Source of the DNA: Dipteronia dyeriana
Taxonomy: Eukaryota; Streptophyta; Magnoliopsida; Sapindales; Sapindaceae
Assembly (NCBI GenBank): GCA_032871835.1
Contig: CM065296.1
Location: 57,368,186 to 57,432,185, forward strand
Length of the DNA stretch: 64,000 bases
Direction of reading: 5' to 3'
A model generated the notes under the pieces. It was not told the origin of the DNA and searched no databases. It worked only from the letters and a program-made list of their open reading frames with translations. Position 1 is the stretch's first letter; every line of letters starts with the position of its first letter. Positions 12,462 to 24,601 of this stretch are shown piece by piece. The translations under genes and the position numbers were made by a program.

Positions 12462-13170
12462 ATGTCTTCTGCATTACTTCAAATTCTCTTAAAGGACATA
12501 TTAACAGGTGATAACTAAACTAAGTGGAAACTTAACATTAATGCAATTTTGGTCACCAAAGGCCTCAAGTTTGTGTTTACGGATGAATGTCCTCCAGTGC
12601 CTGCTGCCAATGCCACACGAACTGTTCCTGAGGCATACCAGCGATGGGCCTCATCTGATGAGAATGCCTGAACATATATGTTGGCTTCAATGACAAACGT
12701 GTTTGTCACAAAGCACGAAACAATGACTTCAGCATTCAAAATCATGGAGTCATTGCAAGCTATTTTAGGGCATCACTCAGAGTAAACGCGACACGAAGTT
12801 GTTCGTTCCGCTATGCTAGCTCGCATGAAGGAAGGTAGTCAGTTCGGGAACATGTCCTGAGCATGAATTCCTACTTCAACAAGGTAGAAGTCAATGGCAG
12901 GGCCATTGACGAACCCAATCTAGTGAGCATCATACTGACGACTCTTTCTAAGAGTTTTAATCGATTTAAGAGTAACTGTGAGATGAACAAGTTAAGGTTC
13001 AATCTCACACAGTTGCTCAATGAGCTCACTACCTTTAGGTTCTTGACTAAGGACAACAAGAGCAAGATCGGTAAGGCAATTGTTGGCGAATCATCTTCCT
13101 CCAATAATAAAAAGAGGAAGAGGTTTGCTAGGGAGGTGAAGGATAAGCCCAAACCCAAGAAAGCATAAAG
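12462..13170 (+). pseudogene. gag: Element A gag (UBN2-type), broken
   Basis: Structural protein for retrotransposon particles. ATG 12462 opens MSSALLQILL, and the frame shows the family marks TGDN-x-TKWKLNINA, ASMTNVFVTKH and ARMKEG. TAA at about 12516, a TGA in the DENA region near 12669 and a stop after GHHSE break it, followed by a frame change near 12850; 12863-13168 carries the C-terminal half. The end is a Lys/Arg/Pro tract (KKRKRFAREVKDKPKPKKA). A CCHC zinc knuckle, normally found between this tract and the KYDLLVLES block, is absent. The A2 copy lacks it too. Confidence 0.85.
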
Positions 13171-13195
13171 AAAGAAGAAGTCCAAGAAAGGTAAA

Positions 13196-13440
13196 TATGA
13201 TTTACTTGTTTTGGAGTCATGTTTAGTGGAAGATGATTCTTCGCCCTGGTTAGTTGATTCAGGGGCCACTAACCATGTTTGTTATTCTTTACAATGGAAT
13301 GATTATTGGACACAGCTAGAGGAGCAAGCTTTCTCAATACGTGTGGGGTCAGGGGATGTCATGTCGGCACGAGCAGTGGGCGTAATTAGATTACGTTTTT
13401 GTAATAATTATATTGTAGGACAATGTATTTTATATTCCTA
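13196..13440 (+). pseudogene. pol: Element A protease region
   Basis: Aspartic protease of copia type: SPWLVDSGATNHVC with the catalytic DSG triad intact, followed by the usual beta-strand text (RVGSGDVMSARAVGVIRL). It joins the gag frame through KYDLLVLESCLVEDD. The frame stops at 13439-13441, before the integrase region. Confidence 0.85.
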
Positions 13441-13569
13441 GATTTACACGGAATTTGATTTCCCATTTCGAAGTTGTCAGAATAAAAATATTATGTTTCT
13501 TTTTAATAATAAGTCTATTATTATTGGAAAGAATGGTCTGAATATTTGTTCAGGAATTAAGAAAACAAT

Positions 13570-14500
13570 TTGCATGCGTTAAGACTGTTAATAAATACTA
13601 CACTGCTCAACACCAAAATGTTTAAGGTTGGAAAACCAAAAACTAAACGACATAAGATTTCTCTAGATAATGATACGTATCTTTGGCATCTAAGGCTTGA
13701 TCATATCAACCTTGACTGGAGAGACAGACTAGTAAAAAGCGGACCTTTAAGTATGTTAAAGGTTGGCACATTACCTGTTTGTGAATCTTGTCTGGAAGGT
13801 AAGATGACTATGAGACCTTTTACTGGAAAAACGCTTAGAGCTAAAGAACCTCTAGAGCTTATACATACAGACGTCTATAGACTGATGAATGTTAATGCTA
13901 GGGGTGGTTATTAGTATTATGTCACCTTTATAGATGACTACTCAAGATGCGGATACATCTACCTAATTTCAATGGAAGTCGGAAACATTTGAAATGTTCA
14001 AAGAATTCCGAGCTGAAGTTGAGAATCAATTATGTAGGACTATCAAGTCACTACGATCGGATCGTGGAGGTGAGTACCTTGACAAACAGTTTGAAGACTT
14101 TATGGTTGAGCATGGGATAGTTTCCCAACTCACAGCTCTCGGTACACCTCAGTAAAATGGTATAGCGGAGAGGAGAAATAGAACCCTGATGGAAATGGTG
14201 AGATCTATGATTAGTTTCTCATCATTACCAAATTCCTTTTGAGGATATGCATTACAAACGGCATCATACATTTTGAATGTAGTGCTATCCAAAACTGTTT
14301 CGAAGACTCCCCTAGAGTTGTGGAATGATCGTAAAGCTAGTTTACGACATTTCCGCATATGGGGGTGTCCAACACACGTGCCGAAGAACAGAACTGGAAA
14401 GCTAGACTCCAAGTCGATTTTCTACCTGTTTGTAGGATACTCCAAGGAGACCAGAGGTGGACACTTCTATAGTCCTGAAGACAACGAAGTATTTGTATCG
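13570..14500 (+). pseudogene. pol: Element A integrase, broken
   Basis: The N-terminal zinc site is complete: H40 and H45, then C71 and C74, counted from the ATG at 13570 (WHLRLDH, CESCLEG). The first catalytic Asp is in IHTDVY (codon 13870-13872), the second in RSDRGGEY (14060-14062), and the Glu is in the GIAERRNR block. Stops at 13912-13914 and 14153-14155 and a frame change near 13970 break it. The second stop is CAA to TAA compared with the A2 copy at the same site. The C-terminal part (14273-14560) has the GKLDSKS and LFVGYSKE signatures of the GKxGY-like end. Confidence 0.88.
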
Positions 14501-14560
14501 ACAAATGCAACATTTCTTGAGGACAATTACATTAGTGACCATAAACCACGTTCCAAGATT

Positions 14561-15590
14561 GTATTAAATGAGTTAGAGCGTAGTGAGACTAGTGCTTCAT
14601 CAACAAGAGTTGTTGATCCACATACATCTGAGAGTCATATGATTCATGATCAGGATACACTACCACCTAGATATAGTGAGAGGGTTGTGAGACAACCTGA
14701 ATGCTATTTGGGTATAGGTAAGGGACAAGGTGTTGTCTCTACTGATAGTGTGGATGATCCATTGACATTTAAGTATGCAATAGAAGATCCTGATAAAGAG
14801 GAATGGCTTAAAGTCATGAATCTCGAGATGGAGTCCATATACTCTAACTCAGTCTGGGATCTTGTAGACTTACCGGATGGGGTGAAACCCGTAGGGTGTA
14901 AGTGGATCTACAAGAGAAAGAGAGGAGTAGACAGAAAGGTAGAGACCTTCAAGGCAAGGCTAGTGGCCAAGGGTTATACCCAGAAAGAGGGGGTCTATTA
15001 TATAGAGACTTTCTCGCTAGTTGCCATGTTTAAGTATATTAGGATTATCTTATCCATTGCTGCCTATTTCGATTACGAAATCTGGAAAATGGACGTCGAC
15101 ACTGCATTCTTAAATGGAAATCTTGATAAGAGCATACATATAATGCAACCAGAGGGATTCGTGTCTCCAAATCAAGAGCAAAAGGTTTGCAAGCTGTAAA
15201 GGTCCATCTATGGACTTAAGCAAGCATCTAGATCTTGGAACATTAGGTTTGATGATGTGATCAAAACCTATGGCTTCAATCAGAGCGTCGATGAGCCTTG
15301 TGTCTACTAATGCATCATTGATAAGAAAGTAGTTTTCTTGGTCCTATACGTAGATGATATCCTACTCATTAGTAATGACGTGGGAGTGTTGTCTAATGTA
15401 AAGGGTTGGCTGGCTAGCCAAGTCCAAATGAAAGATTTGGGGGAGGCGAGTTATGTTCTAGGGATCCAACTTATAAGGGATCGTAAGAACAAACTCATAA
15501 CACTTTCTCAGGCATCATATATCAATAAGATTCATGTGCAATTTTTGATGTAAAACTCCAAGAAAAGTAGTTTACCTTCCATACATGGAG
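14561..15590 (+). pseudogene. pol: Element A reverse transcriptase, broken
   Basis: RNA-dependent DNA polymerase that copies the element. It follows the usual linker (PPRYSERVVRQPE). Visible marks in order: EEWLKVMNLEMESIYSN, PVGCKWIYKRKRG, KARLVAKGYTQKEG, KMDVDTAFLNG, the YGLKQASRSW block, and the catalytic YVDDILLI at about 15349-15372. A TAA at 15197-15199 and a TAA in the CVY-x-CIID block near 15308 interrupt an otherwise continuous frame. Confidence 0.9.
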
Positions 15591-15595
15591 TTCAC

Positions 15596-16200
15596 TTGTC
15601 TAAGGAACAATGTCCTAAGACACCTCAAGAAGTTGAGGTTATGAGACGTGTACCCTATGCATCGACAGTAGATAGTCTCATGTATGCTATGTTATGCACG
15701 AGACCAGATATCTGCTATGCAGTGGGAGTAGTTAGTAGATACCGGTCCAACCCAGGATTGAATCATTGGGTTGCTGTCAAGACATTTCTTAAGTATCTTC
15801 AGAGAACGAGAGACTATATGCTAGTGTATTCCGAGTAGGATTAGATCCCATTAGGACACATGGATTCTGATTTTCAATCAGACAGGGATTCTAGGAAATC
15901 TACGTCTGGATCAGTATTAACCCAGGGTGGTGGAGCCATTGTATGGAGAAGTATCAAGCAATCTTGCATTTCTAACTCCACCATAGTAGCCGAATATGTA
16001 GCTGCTAAAGAGGTTGTTTGGCTGCGTAAGTTCTTGAGTGATCTGGAAGTTGTTCCATATCTGGATAAGCTCATCACACTTTATTGTGATAACAGTGGTG
16101 TTTTGGCTAATTCCAAAGAACCAAGAAGCCACAAAAGAGGGAAGCATATAAAGAGAAAGTATAATTTCATTAGAGAGATAATGTAGAGAGGAGATGTGAT
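15596..16200 (+). pseudogene. pol: Element A RNase H, broken
   Basis: Removes the RNA strand during reverse transcription. The connection YASTVDSLMYAMLCTRPDI and the RNase H text (SDRDSRKSTSGSV, STIVAEYVAAKE, LYCDNSGVLA) are clear. The TAG at 15836-15838 splits it. The start of the first catalytic segment (normally a Y-x-D-x-D-xx motif) is degraded to MDSDFQSD. The frame ends near 16186, then comes untranslated sequence up to the polypurine tract. Confidence 0.88.
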
Positions 16201-16320
16201 CGTCACAAAGATAACCTCACAAGGCAATCATGCTGATCCATTTACAAAGACCTTACCAACTAAAGTGTTTTTGGGTCACCTAGATGGTCTAGGGTTACGA
16301 GACATGCCTCACATGCTTTA

Positions 16321-16334
16321 GTGGAAGTGGGAGA
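16321..16334 (+). promoter_or_regulatory. Polypurine tract of element A
   Basis: GTGGAAGTGGGAGA just before the 3' LTR. It primes plus-strand synthesis in the family. The equivalent AAGTGGGAGA precedes the family D 3' LTR at 50956. Confidence 0.8.
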
Positions 16335-16498
16335 TTTTTGGGGTTTATGCCCTAAAAATGCAATCTGTAAACTGACTTACGAAATAAATAAAAGGAAAAG
16401 GTCAATTCATTCTTCTTATGTTGTTTATTTTATAACTTGTGCAAATATTTAACATCCAAGATTGCCGGATGTAATCTCGAACTGTGTATATGAGTGTC

Positions 16499-18093
16499 TG
16501 AAAAGTCCTCATTTGTTGATTGGCTTATTTTGTGAACAACCACATTATTGGAGTTCATGTAAGGGTAGCTTAGGCTCTCAAGACCTCAAGAGGAGAAGCA
16601 CCAAAGGTAAAATTCTTGTGCTTACTTACTCTGAAGAGATAGTTGCGCACACTCACATATTCATGCATAACTCTTGATCTTACATGTTGAGTGTTTTCTT
16701 GTGTGCATTTTAGTTTAAATGACTCTTGTTGACCTATTTTCATCTTGCTATGAAAGTTGTATGTCATGCTAGGCATTAAAATAGGATGCAATTTCATCAC
16801 TCTTGAACTTATTGTTTTTGTGCATTTGAGTGTTGAAAAAATAGGCCTTGCGCTGGTGGTACATGACTCGACCAGCGCACCCCACCAACACAACATTCAC
16901 AGTGGACTGTCGCTAGTTTTACGCCACTGAGCTGCGCTGCTGCACCCGCGCGTAGTTGAAAAATGTGGGCGGTCACTGGTGGTGCGCTACTCGTCTAGCA
17001 CAACCTCACCAGTGAAAACATCCCAGAGAATCTGCGCTTGTGTTGCGCTACTGGGATGCGCCACTCATCCAGTACCTATTTTAAAAATAGGTTGTGGGCT
17101 GGTGGTGCACTACTCTACCAGCGCATGTCACCAGCGAACACAGAGGAAGCTGAAACGTTTTTTTCAAAAAGACCTCACTTTATTTATATATATATATATA
17201 TAACTCAATGCCTTAAGGTCGTGTATGAGTTCAGAATATCACATTTCTTCCTTAGAAGACATTTAAAAGGAAAAACACTTCAAAGAACTCATTTTTAATC
17301 ACTCAAAGCATTCCCATGGGCATTAAATCTTCATCTTGCATCATCTAAGTTCATTTAGAGTGAATCAATAGATAGAGTTGTTTTATCACATGTTGTTTGG
17401 TAAGTTCTTCACTATCTTCTTACAAGCTAAGTGTTTTGCTTACTAAACCATCTCTTTAATTAATTGTATTCGCTTAGAATATTTCTAGATACAAATTAGA
17501 GATTGTTGTGATGACATGATTGAGTGTTGTATTGTGATAGCTTCATAAGATTGATTGATCTATGTTTAGCTAAGCTATTTGAACATGTCATTTACCACTT
17601 GATATCTAGGATTGCATTAATTGTTATCTAATTATCCTAGATAAGCATATAAGGTTTCCTAGCCTTGTTTGTTCATTGAATATCTTTACATATTAACTTA
17701 GGACACTTTATCTCTTCATTGAGAAGTAAGACTTGTGTTGCTTCCGGGAGTAGGTAGCTTAAATCACAAGCAAGATGAACTAGGTTCACATATACCGGGA
17801 TTAGGTAGTGGTGAAGGATTAAATTGGGATTAGGTTGTAATTCCTTTATCATTAGTGGATTCGAGGTTCTAGTGTGGTGCACTCATCAGCCCGTGGTTTT
17901 TCCCATTTGGAGGGTTTCCACGTATATCTCAAATGTTCTTACTATTTCCGTATTTATTACACTTGTGGTATCTTTGTAACTAGATAGGGATATTTTCGTC
18001 AACTTGACTCTTAACGAAAATTGGGTAAAAGTTAATTAAAATTTATTCACCCCCCACTCTAGATTAATATTACACACCATATTATTTGTTTCA
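16499..18093 (+). repeat. Element B 5' LTR
   Basis: 1,595 bp, TGAAAAGTCCTC to TTGTTTCA. It holds three GC-rich units spaced 123 bp apart (16850-17220, entered separately), a TATATA run with nearby TATA-like sequence at about 17183-17202, and the TAGTGGATTCGAGG and TTTGGAGGGTTT blocks. The matching 3' LTR is 24602-26199 and a solo copy is 52353-53944. Confidence 0.93.
16850..17220 (+). repeat. Three 123-bp GC-rich hairpin units in the B LTR
   Basis: A CTGGTGGTGCGCTACTCG-like core recurs at 16853, 16976 and 17099. In the first unit GCGCTGGT (16850-16857) pairs with ACCAGCGC (16871-16878), a perfect 8-bp stem. The others have weaker versions. The same array with the same spacing is in the 3' LTR (24956, 25079, 25202) and the solo LTR (52707, 52829, 52952). 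It stands out against the AT-rich surroundings. Confidence 0.85.
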
Positions 18094-18107
18094 ATTGGTA
18101 TAGAGCA
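18094..18107 (+). promoter_or_regulatory. Primer-binding site of element B
   Basis: ATTGGTATAGAGC directly after the LTR end. Compared with the initiator-Met type in element C (ATTGGTATCAGAGC), one C is missing. Confidence 0.85.
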
Positions 18108-18218
18108 GGTTTCTAGACATACATAGGTGATCCTTGCTCATTTTGGTGTGTGTTGTATTTTGTGTGTTTGTGTTGACCATTCATACACTTGCATTCATAT
18201 CATTCATTCTTAAACACA

Positions 18219-20300
18219 ATGAGTGGAAACGGTGGCAATGAGGGAGCTTCCAGCACTAGACCTCCACTCCTCACCGGATTGAATTGTGCCTCTTGGAAAG
18301 GCAAGATGGTGTCATACATATGCCAAATTCATGACAAGGCATGGATGGAAGTTGAAGATGGCTACACTCCACCCATGATGACTCCTGCAGATGGAGGAGT
18401 TGATGTACTCAAACCAAAGGCTCAGTGGAATGCACAAGAGTTTGAGGCTTCAAAGTGGAATAGGAAGGAAATGCATGCCATTCTTTGTGCAATGGATGAT
18501 AACCAATGCAAGTTGGTTCAAAATACTAGGATAGCTAAGGAAGCATGGGACATTCTAGAAGTTGCACATGAGGGAACCGAGGTGGTTAAGGAATTGAAGC
18601 TTCAAGTTCTCCAAATGCAATTTGAATTGCTCAAGATGGATGAGAATGAGTGCTTCAACGACTTTGAAGTGAGGTTGATGGACATTGTGAACTAAAGTCA
18701 TCAACTTGGTGATCCTTATTCGGATAGGAAGATCAAGCAGAAGATTATGAGATCTCTACCCGATAGATTTGAGTCTAAGGTGACGGCTTTGGAAGAGAAT
18801 AGTGGGTATAAGGACATAAAGCTTAGTGAAGTGATTGGGAGGCTTCTAGCTTATGAATCTAGGAAATGTCCTAACCCCACATCATCAAAGAAGTAAAAAG
18901 ATATTGCTTTGAAAGCCTCCAAAGTTGAGAATGAGAAAGGTGATGACTCGGATGAAGAGATGGCCTTGCTAATGAGGAAGTTCAAAAAATTCTACAAGTT
19001 TGAGAAGAAATGATTTGGATCCAAGGGTGCTCCATTCAAAAAGTTTAAGCCTAGGCAAAAAAAGATCTAGAAGAAAAGAGTCCAATGCTATGAATGTGGT
19101 GGAATAGGTCACTTTGCCCCAGAATGTGCAAATCACAAGAAAAAGAAGAAGAGAAAAGTGATGGCTGCCACATGGAGTGAAAGTGATAACTCTAATAAAG
19201 GAGATGAGTCTTCGAATGATGAAGAACTCATGGCTAACTTCACAGCATTTACATCCTCTCTTAGGAGCAAAGATGCTAGTGAAGAAGAGAATGATAGTCA
19301 AGAGGAAGACTACTCAAGTGATGATAGATCTTCATCATAATCCACAAATGGAAGTGTGGATAAGATGGATCTCAAGGACTACATGGCTAAGTTTGAGAGC
19401 TCAAGATTAAAGAACAAGAATGAGATCAAGAGATTAAAAGAAGAAACCTAGACCTCTCAACTCAAGTTGACCAACTAAATGAAGAGTTGGAAAGATCTAA
19501 GAGGAGTGAAGAAGGGTTGAAGAAAAAGCTTGAAGATGCTAGAGTATTGTTGGCCAAGATGAATTTTAGCACCAAGAAACTTGACCACATGTTAGATGTT
19601 GGAAAGAGGCCAAGTGACAAGAAGTGGCTTGGGTTTGAAGATGACAAGATGTCCTCCACTCCAAGCAAGACCATTTTTGTAAGAAGCCTGAACTTCAATG
19701 GGTCCTCTCCTCATCAAACTCCTAAAAAGAAGCTTGATTTATGAGAGTGTTCAAGTAGTGCTCAAGTGAAGGTGGCACCAAGAAGCCCACCTCAAGCTCA
19801 TCCTATAAGGGCTCGTCAAGTTAACTTCCCTCAACCAAAAGCTCACAAAGGGAAGACACCTATCATGCAAGCTCAACCAAGGAAGCAATCAAGTCTTGCT
19901 CAACAACAAAGAAGGAAAGCTCCTCAAGAACATGCAAGACAACCACAAAGACATTGGAAGGCTCCAATGCATCCTCAAGGATATGGTATAATTCCTAACT
20001 ATTTACCTACATGTCATTTTTGTGGTATTGATGGTCACATTAGACTAAATTGCTTTAGGTATATCAAATTGTGTAGGATTGAAAGCATGATAGAAAATAA
20101 AAAGGCTAGAGCCATGATGCATGATCCTAAGAAACCTAGAGCCATGATGCATGTCACTAGGAAAAGTGGAACACTTTTGCATGATCCTAGGACATTTAGA
20201 GCCCATGTACTATTGACCACTAGGAATGAAAATACCGCACCTTGGTTGATTAGAAAGGATGAACACCTTTGCCATGTTGCACAAATTGCTTTGAAAGCTC
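18219..20300 (+). pseudogene. gag: Element B gag with two zinc knuckles, broken
   Basis: Starts MSGNGGNEGASSTRPPLL at 18219, a SIRE-type gag opening, followed by the UBN2-type core (AKEAWDILEVAHEG). A stop at 18693-18695 and further stops near 18894, 19011 and 19068 interrupt one main frame. A first CCHC knuckle, CYECGGIGHFAPEC, lies at about 19087-19128. Then come an acidic Ser/Glu segment (19158-19340) and a heptad-rich coiled coil (19487-19600). A Gln/Arg/Pro-rich basic part follows, and a second CCHC (CHFCGIDGHIRLNC) lies at about 20012-20053. Two knuckles flanking a coiled coil is the usual large-gag layout of SIRE elements. Frame shifts occur near 19450 and 19745. Confidence 0.88.
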
Positions 20301-20660
20301 ATTCTTGTGATTTTGGTATTTGGATAGTGGGTGCTCTAGGCATATGACTGGAAATAAGAGTTTCTTTAAGACTCTTGTGATGGAGGAGGGAGGAAATGTC
20401 ACCTTTGGTGATGGATCCAAAAAGAGGGTCGAAGGAAAGGGAATCATCTCCATTCCCAGAGTACCCTCATTGTCCAATGCTTTGTATGTTGATGGTCTAA
20501 AAGCCAATTTGATAAGCATTTCACATCTTAGTGATAATGGACTCTCTGTCTTGTTTAGGAAAAATAATTGTTCTATCCTATTGCCTAATGGACAAACCTT
20601 GTTAAAAGGTATGAGATCTAGTGACAATTGTTATTGTCTTGAGGCTAGAAGTGTGTCTTG
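20301..20660 (+). pseudogene. pol: Element B protease region
   Basis: WYLDSGCSRHMTG places the catalytic DSG at about 20322-20330, followed by the FGDGSKKRVEGKG and LISISHLSDNG blocks typical of SIRE-type protease. The gag frame reaches it only after a frame change, with a TGA just upstream of the WYLDSG motif. The catalytic residues look intact. Confidence 0.85.
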
Positions 20661-21650
20661 TAATGTGTCCAAGGATGAACAAATAGAATTGTGGCATGAA
20701 AGACTTGGTCAAATGAACTTTAGAGATCTAAAAATCTTAGATAAGTTCAACGTTGTGCGAGGCCTTCACAAGCTTGGGAAAAAGGTTAATGGTGTTTGTG
20801 GACCTTGCCAACAAGGGAAGCAAACCAAAAGTATGCACAAAAAGAGCAAGTATATAACCGCCAAAGAACCTCTAGAGCTTCTCCATATGGATCTTATGGG
20901 TCCTATGCAAACTGAGAGTTTAGGTGGGAACATATACATTTTTTGTGTGTGTAGATGACTTCTCTAGGTACACTTGGACCTATTTCTTTAGAGAAAAATC
21001 TAAAACTCTTGACAAGTTATAAACGCATTGCTCTAAAATTCAAAATGAAATGAACTCTAAGATTAAAAGCATTAAGAGAATTAGGAGTGACCATGGGAAG
21101 GAATTTGAGAATGCCCATTTTGAAAACTTTTGCAATAGTCTAGGCATTTCTCATGAGTTTTCGGCTCCTAGAACACCTCAACAAAATGGAGTTGTTGAGA
21201 GGAAAAATAAGCTTCTTCAAGAAATGGCCCGTGTGATGTTGCTTAGCAACAATGTCCCTAGGAATCTTTGGGCCGAGGCCGTCAATACGGCTTGCTACAT
21301 AGGAAATAGAGTCTTCCTTAGGCCCCACATTAGGCAAACCTCCTATGAGTTATGGAAAGGTAGAAAGCCAAATGTTAGCTACTTCCACACTTCTGGAAGC
21401 AAATGCTACATTTTGAATGACCGTGATCAACTTGGAAAATTTGATGCTAAGAGTGATGAGGGTATCTTCATTGGCTATGCCTTGAATAGTAGAGCCTATA
21501 GAGTTTTTAATCTAAGAACTAGGATCGTAATGGAATCATCAAATGTTGTCATTGATGATACTAGGCTCAAGACTAATGACCATGAGGAGGAGGTAGATTT
21601 AGTTGTTGACTCCCCTTTGGAGAAAGTAGTTTATATCTCTAATGTTTAAA
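20661..21650 (+). pseudogene. pol: Element B integrase, one frameshift
   Basis: Zinc site: WHERLGQMN lacks the second His (Gln instead in the H-x4-H spacing), then CGPCQQGKQ. The catalytic residues are all readable: Asp in LLHMDLMGPM, Asp in RSDHGKEF, and Glu in NGVVERKN. The C-terminal part keeps GKFDAKSDEGIFIGY. A frame break at about 20945 (after YIFCVC) and a TAA near 21020 separate the first Asp from the rest. Confidence 0.88.
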
Positions 21651-22480
21651 AGGCTAATCTTGATGATGACATAGCACAACTTAGTGATAGGATTCCTCAC
21701 TTGGACTCAAAAGAACCTGCTCCATGGGTTAGGAAACTTCATGACAAAGATGACATTATTGGTGAAGTTAGTGAGGGTGTTAGGACTAGGCATCGAATGG
21801 CTAATCTTATTAGCTACACTTGCTACACCTCTCAAATAGAACCCAAGAAAATTGATTAAGCCTTAAAAGATGAATTTTGGGTTCTTGCCATGCAGGAAGA
21901 GCTTAATCAATTTGAAAGGAATGAGGTTTGGACTCTAGTTCCTAGGCCCAAGAACACCAATATGATAGGTACTAAGTGGGTATATAGGAACAAATCCGAT
22001 GAGGATGGTAACATTGTGCGAAACAAGGCTAGGCTTGTAGCACAAGGATACTCTCAAATTGAGGGTATTGACTTTGAGGAGACATTTGTTCCCGTTGCTA
22101 GGATTGAGTCCATTAGGCTTCTTTTATCCATTTCTTGTTTGCACAAGTTCAAATTATATCAAATGGATGTTAAGAGTGCCTTCCTCAATGGTTTCTTGCA
22201 AGAGGAAGTATTTGTTGAGCAACCCAAAGGGTTTGTAGATCCTCACCACCCTAATTATGTCTATCATCTCAAGAAAGCTTTATATGGATTGAAACAAGCA
22301 CCAAGTGCTTGGTATGAGCGTCTTACCCAATATCTCATAGATAATGGCTACACTAGGGGTAGTGTTGACAAGACTCTATTCATCAAGAAAAACAAAGATG
22401 AGCTCTTTATAGCTCAAATCTATGTTGATGATATAGTCTTTGGCTCTACCAATGACACCAAAGTCCAATAATTTGTTGAT
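21651..22480 (+). pseudogene. pol: Element B reverse transcriptase
   Basis: Long frame at 21890-22471 with [60 protein letters not shown] and the catalytic [13 protein letters not shown] linker (21651-21889) contains a stop at 21857-21859. A TAA at 22469-22471 separates RT from the thumb. These are the clearest RT residues in the window. Confidence 0.92.
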
Positions 22481-22483
22481 GTC

Positions 22484-23364
22484 ATGTCTCATGAATTTGA
22501 GATGAGTCTTGTTGGTAAGTTAAGTTACTCTCTAGGTTTACAAATTAAGCAAATGGATGATGGGATTTTCATATCTCAAGCTAAGTATGCCAGAAACCTA
22601 GTGAAGAAATTTGGCCTTGAAAGTGCCAAACATTGTGATACACCCATGAGTACCACTTTGAAGCTTAGCAAGGATGCTAGTGGTAAAAGTAGGGACCAAA
22701 ATTTATACCGTGGCGTGATTGGTAGCTTGCTCTATTTGACCGCAAGTAGGCTCGATATCTCTTTTAGTGTGGGTATGTGTGCTAGGTACCAAGCGGATCC
22801 TAAGGAGTCCCATCTCTCTTATGTTAAGAGAATCATTCGATATGTGAATGGGACATCCACCTATGGAATTTGGTACTCTTTGACACTAATGCTAGTCTTG
22901 TAGGCTTTAGTGATGCAGATTGTGCAGGAAATTGTGATGATAGGAAAAGTACATCGGGCGGTTGCTTTTTCCTTGGGAACAACCTTGTCTCTTGGTTTTG
23001 CAAGAAGCAAAATTTGATTTTCTTGTCCACGACTGAGGCCGAATATATTGCTGCTGGTTGTGGATGCACACAACTCCTTTGGATGAAGCAAATGCTAGTC
23101 GACTATGGATTCAATCAAGGTACTCTTACTCTCTTTTGTGATAACATGAGTGCAATTAATATTTCAAAGAATCTGGTTCAACATTCTAGGACTAAGCATA
23201 TTGACATCCGTCATCATTTCATTAGAGAACTAGTTGAGAGCAAATGCATTGTACTTGAGCATGTAGGTACAAATGACCAACTATCGGATCTATTTATTAA
23301 ACTCTTAAATGCTACTAGATTCAAGACTCTTATTAGATCTATAGGGATTTGTTTAATGGAGTGA
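22484..23364 (+). pseudogene. pol: Element B RNase H
   Basis: The thumb and connection (GVIGSLLYLTASRLDISFSV) lead to an RNase H with the four acidic positions readable: FSDADCAG, STTEAEYIAAG, LFCDNMSAI and the DQLSDLF end. A frame change near 22885 joins the two halves, and the stop is at 23362-23364. The HTRTKHIDIRHHFIRE-like block (SRTKHIDIRHHFIRE) is intact. Confidence 0.9.
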
Positions 23365-24589
23365 TGTGTTGTGGTCTTTGACCCCATATGGGGAACTCAA
23401 GCAAAGAGAGCTATTGTATACATGTTGCATGCAATTTTTCTTAAATACGTTTATGCCTCTTTATTGATTGCTTGAGTAGCTTGGTTGCACTTATAGTATA
23501 TTGTATTTTCTTAAATAAGTGTGAACTTTGCTTTGATTACAATCCATGTCATATTTATGTTCAAACATGCATTTTTGGACTAGAAGATATACATTGGAAG
23601 TACATGTTGAATGACCTATAATTATCTACATGACATGATGATTCTTAAATGACATGCCAATGAAAAATGATAAAGCATGATTTGTTGATTGCAATTGTTA
23701 AATGCAACACATTGTGTGAAACATACTAGTGAGACTAAAATGTTTAATCAATGTCTCTCTTTCTTTATTAATTGAACATGGCTATTATCATACGGGTATC
23801 CTCCCGGAAAAATCAAATAGGGTGCAAAGTTGCTCATGCCATGTTTAGTTTTTAAAGTTGGATATAGTGTCTTTAAAACTTGATATTTATAAGAACTCTA
23901 TATCCTTTCTTCTCTCATGACAAATGGTGAAATTGGTTTGAATTATATTGGAAACCTTTGTCATTTGCTTTGCCAAATACCATTGTTTTTGGACTTGAAT
24001 GCAACATGTCTTGTATGCAAATCACTTTTTGATTCACTCATTGTCATTCAATAAATCTCCTTGTGTCTCTTCTATCAATTGAGATTGCATAAATGTGGCT
24101 TATATAATTATACAACAATCTTGTATGCTCTTTTCTTTCTTTGCCCTGAGTGACCCGGTTGGGGACTTCTCCTTTGCCTATATCATGACAAAAAATGGGA
24201 GTAGCATTGACTTAGCGTTGTGATGTTAGGGGAGTAGCATGTGTTGGCTTTGAGGGGGAGCATTGCATTGCATGAGTGTACTTGTTTGAGGGGGAGATTA
24301 CATGTAAGGGGAGTAACCCGGAGAATTACATGAGCATTTCACGATGTCATACTCATATTATTGAATGCAATTGCTTTTGTTGTATATTCACTTGATCATC
24401 TCACATGCGCTTGGTTGGAAAGTGTATTTGTGCTTACCTTGTGTGTAGGGTTGATAGTTCTACAAGCGATTGATGACTTGAAGTTTTTTTTATGTTTATC
24501 TCTTTGTAATATAGAATATCTTCCAGGTGTTTTTCTATTTTGTTTTGCGTGAGGATCAATGTGAGTGGTGGTTTTGTCACGAAATAGCC
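23365..24589 (+). other. Element B spacer between pol and 3' LTR, no env-like gene
   Basis: Some SIRE elements carry an envelope-like ORF here. This 1.2-kb spacer has no long frame. Its last 400 bases repeat GAGGGGGAG-type purine blocks (24250-24320). Confidence 0.75.
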
Positions 24590-24600
24590 AAAGGGGGATA
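24590..24600 (+). promoter_or_regulatory. Polypurine tract of element B
   Basis: AAAGGGGGATA immediately before the 3' LTR, the expected plus-strand primer. Confidence 0.85.
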
Positions 24601-24601
24601 T

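Noticed and set aside
23365..24601. Possible envelope-like gene downstream of element B pol
   Set aside because: No long frame and no signal peptide or membrane segment; it is a plain spacer.
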